From the NCBI GenBank assembly GCA_913042065.1, contig CAJWKB010000001.1, positions 1 to 64,000 of the forward strand: a stretch of DNA of 64,000 nt, in the 5' to 3' direction. The notes beneath the pieces are model-generated. The model saw only the letters and a program-made list of their open reading frames with translations, was not told the DNA's origin and did not search any database. The DNA is from an uncultured Alphaproteobacteria bacterium. GTDB taxonomy: Bacteria > Pseudomonadota > Alphaproteobacteria > Puniceispirillales > Puniceispirillaceae. Below are positions 63,050 to 64,000 of the stretch, piece by piece; position 1 is the first letter of the stretch, and the number at the start of each line of letters is the position of its first letter. The position numbers and the translations under genes are program-made.

Positions 63050-64000
63050 ATGGCAGCTGACAGCACCACACCAAAGAGCAAACGCACACAGCTGACGAAT
63101 CGGCCAAAATTAATGCTTGCAACTGGTACAGACAGCCAACGCCCCAAAACAAGGGCAACGCCGGCGGGCAAAACCGGCACCGAGCCACGCCGCGACAACC
63201 AGAAAAGACCGTACAGATCAAGCCAGACACGACCGACACCTGCGACGGTACCAAAAGCACAACGACTAGCAAGAAGATCAAGTAAGCCAGAGAAAAAGCG
63301 CGTCGCTACGCCCCGGCAGGTCTGTTTTGAAATTCTCGTCGACGTTGCAGAGGGTGCGCAGCTCGATGCGGCGATGAACGTCAATAAAAACCTCGGCGAT
63401 CTGGATGATAGAGATCGCCGATTTGTACAGCTGTTGGCGGCAACCTGCCTGCGGCGTCGCGGGCAGCTAGAAAAAACCATTGCCCCATTGATGGTGCGCC
63501 GCCCATTCGGCGCACAGGAAAATGCCAACATTATTCTGGTGATGGGCGCGGCGCAGTTACTCATCCTGAATACCGAGGCGCATGCTGCCGTCGACAGCAC
63601 TGTTGAGTTGATGCGACAGGCCGGTTTTGACAGGCTAACGGGCATGGCCAATGCCGTCATGCGGCGCCTGACCCGCGAGGGTGAGGCCCGATTTGGCACT
63701 ACCAAACCTACCGACAATCTACCTGAATGGCTGAAAACCAGTTGGCACGCCACATACGGGCCGGATGCAACCGAATTACTGATGAGCCTGTCGATGGAGA
63801 TTCCACCCCTTGATATCACGCCAAAGTCAACGCCTAAGATCTGGGCAGACCGGTTACAGGGTAGGGTAATCAACAATGTGTCAATCCGCCGTGAATTCGA
63901 TGGCGACCTGACCCAGCTTGACGGTTTTGCCAATGGCGACTGGTGGGTTCAAGATGCCGCCGCCGCCCTCCCTGCAACGCTGTTGGGCAATATCACTGGA
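63050..64000 (+). CDS. rsmB: 16S rRNA (cytosine-5) methyltransferase RsmB, 3' end outside window
   Basis: 317 codons to the edge of the window, without a stop. A NusB-like RNA-binding domain (about 86-220: RQVCFEILVDVAEGAQLDAAMN) leads into the start of the RsmB methyltransferase (FANGDWWVQDAAAALPATLL). Methylates C967 of 16S rRNA in E. coli. Residues 1-85 form a Lys/Arg/Pro/Thr-rich extension that normal RsmB lacks; no alternative start near residue 85 is evident. A 313-codon frame on the opposite strand is a shadow. Confidence 0.9.
   Translation, partial: MAADSTTPKSKRTQLTNRPKLMLATGTDSQRPKTRATPAGKTGTEPRRDNQKRPYRSSQTRPTPATVPKAQRLARRSSKPEKKRVATPRQVCFEILVDVAEGAQLDAAMNVNKNLGDLDDRDRRFVQLLAATCLRRRGQLEKTIAPLMVRRPFGAQENANIILVMGAAQLLILNTEAHAAVDSTVELMRQAGFDRLTGMANAVMRRLTREGEARFGTTKPTDNLPEWLKTSWHATYGPDATELLMSLSMEIPPLDITPKSTPKIWADRLQGRVINNVSIRREFDGDLTQLDGFANGDWWVQDAAAALPATLLGNITG

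Noticed and set aside
62992..63933. A 313-codon open frame on the minus strand
   Set aside because: It lies antisense to rsmB, whose NusB and methyltransferase motifs are clear; composition is Arg/Ser/Cys-rich as expected of a shadow frame.

Overview
The window is a dense stretch of chromosome from an alphaproteobacterium. The synteny is characteristic: aat / DUF2155 / mlaD / NDUFA12, helicase / S4 / fdxA / carD, clpS-clpA, and xseB-ispA-dxs-tlyA. A GTTC-N7-GTTC SOS box also fits that class. The gene set (B12-dependent ribonucleotide reductase, sarcosine oxidase, MttB-type methyltransferase, compact spacing) looks like a marine heterotroph of the SAR116/Puniceispirillales type; that rank is inference. 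I saw no rRNA, tRNA, CRISPR array, insertion sequence or prophage.

Layout: 0-5.2 kb holds envelope and biosynthesis genes (M48 protease, DsbA-like protein, aroQ, accBC, aat). 5.2-6.5 kb, minus strand, holds DUF2155, mlaD and an NDUFA12 homologue. 7.0-12.6 kb holds nrdJ with a structured leader and strong terminator, a RidA protein and a FemAB-like protein. 12.6-17 kb holds clpA-clpS and a penicillin-binding carboxypeptidase. 17.3-23.5 kb is a GC-rich SOS mutagenesis cassette (imuA-imuB-dnaE2) behind a perfect LexA box. 23.7-34.9 kb is methylated-amine catabolism: M20 amidohydrolase, soxBDAG, an MttB-family methyltransferase and a dimethylglycine/sarcosine dehydrogenase-like flavoprotein. 35-52 kb is housekeeping (pdxH, fabI, aroC, tlyA, dxs, ispA, xseB, pip, carD, fdxA, helicase, a long-form acnB). 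52.6-55.1 kb is ccmABCD. 55.1-60.6 kb is a corrinoid C1 operon: corrinoid protein, small 'virulence factor' family protein, MetF-like reductase, methyl-THF:corrinoid methyltransferase and an ASKHA/[2Fe-2S] corrinoid activator. 60.7-64 kb holds yciB, dusA, DUF1491, DUF1674 and the start of rsmB.

The most interesting feature is functional. The MttB-like protein (no pyrrolysine codon), the flavoprotein, sarcosine oxidase and the distant corrinoid operon together make a complete candidate route. It would strip methyl groups from a quaternary amine such as glycine betaine down to glycine and feed them into tetrahydrofolate, in an apparently aerobic organism. Unexplained regulatory structure surrounds it: a palindrome and 21-bp tandem repeats before the flavoprotein, and a two-helix RNA-like leader before the MetF-like gene.
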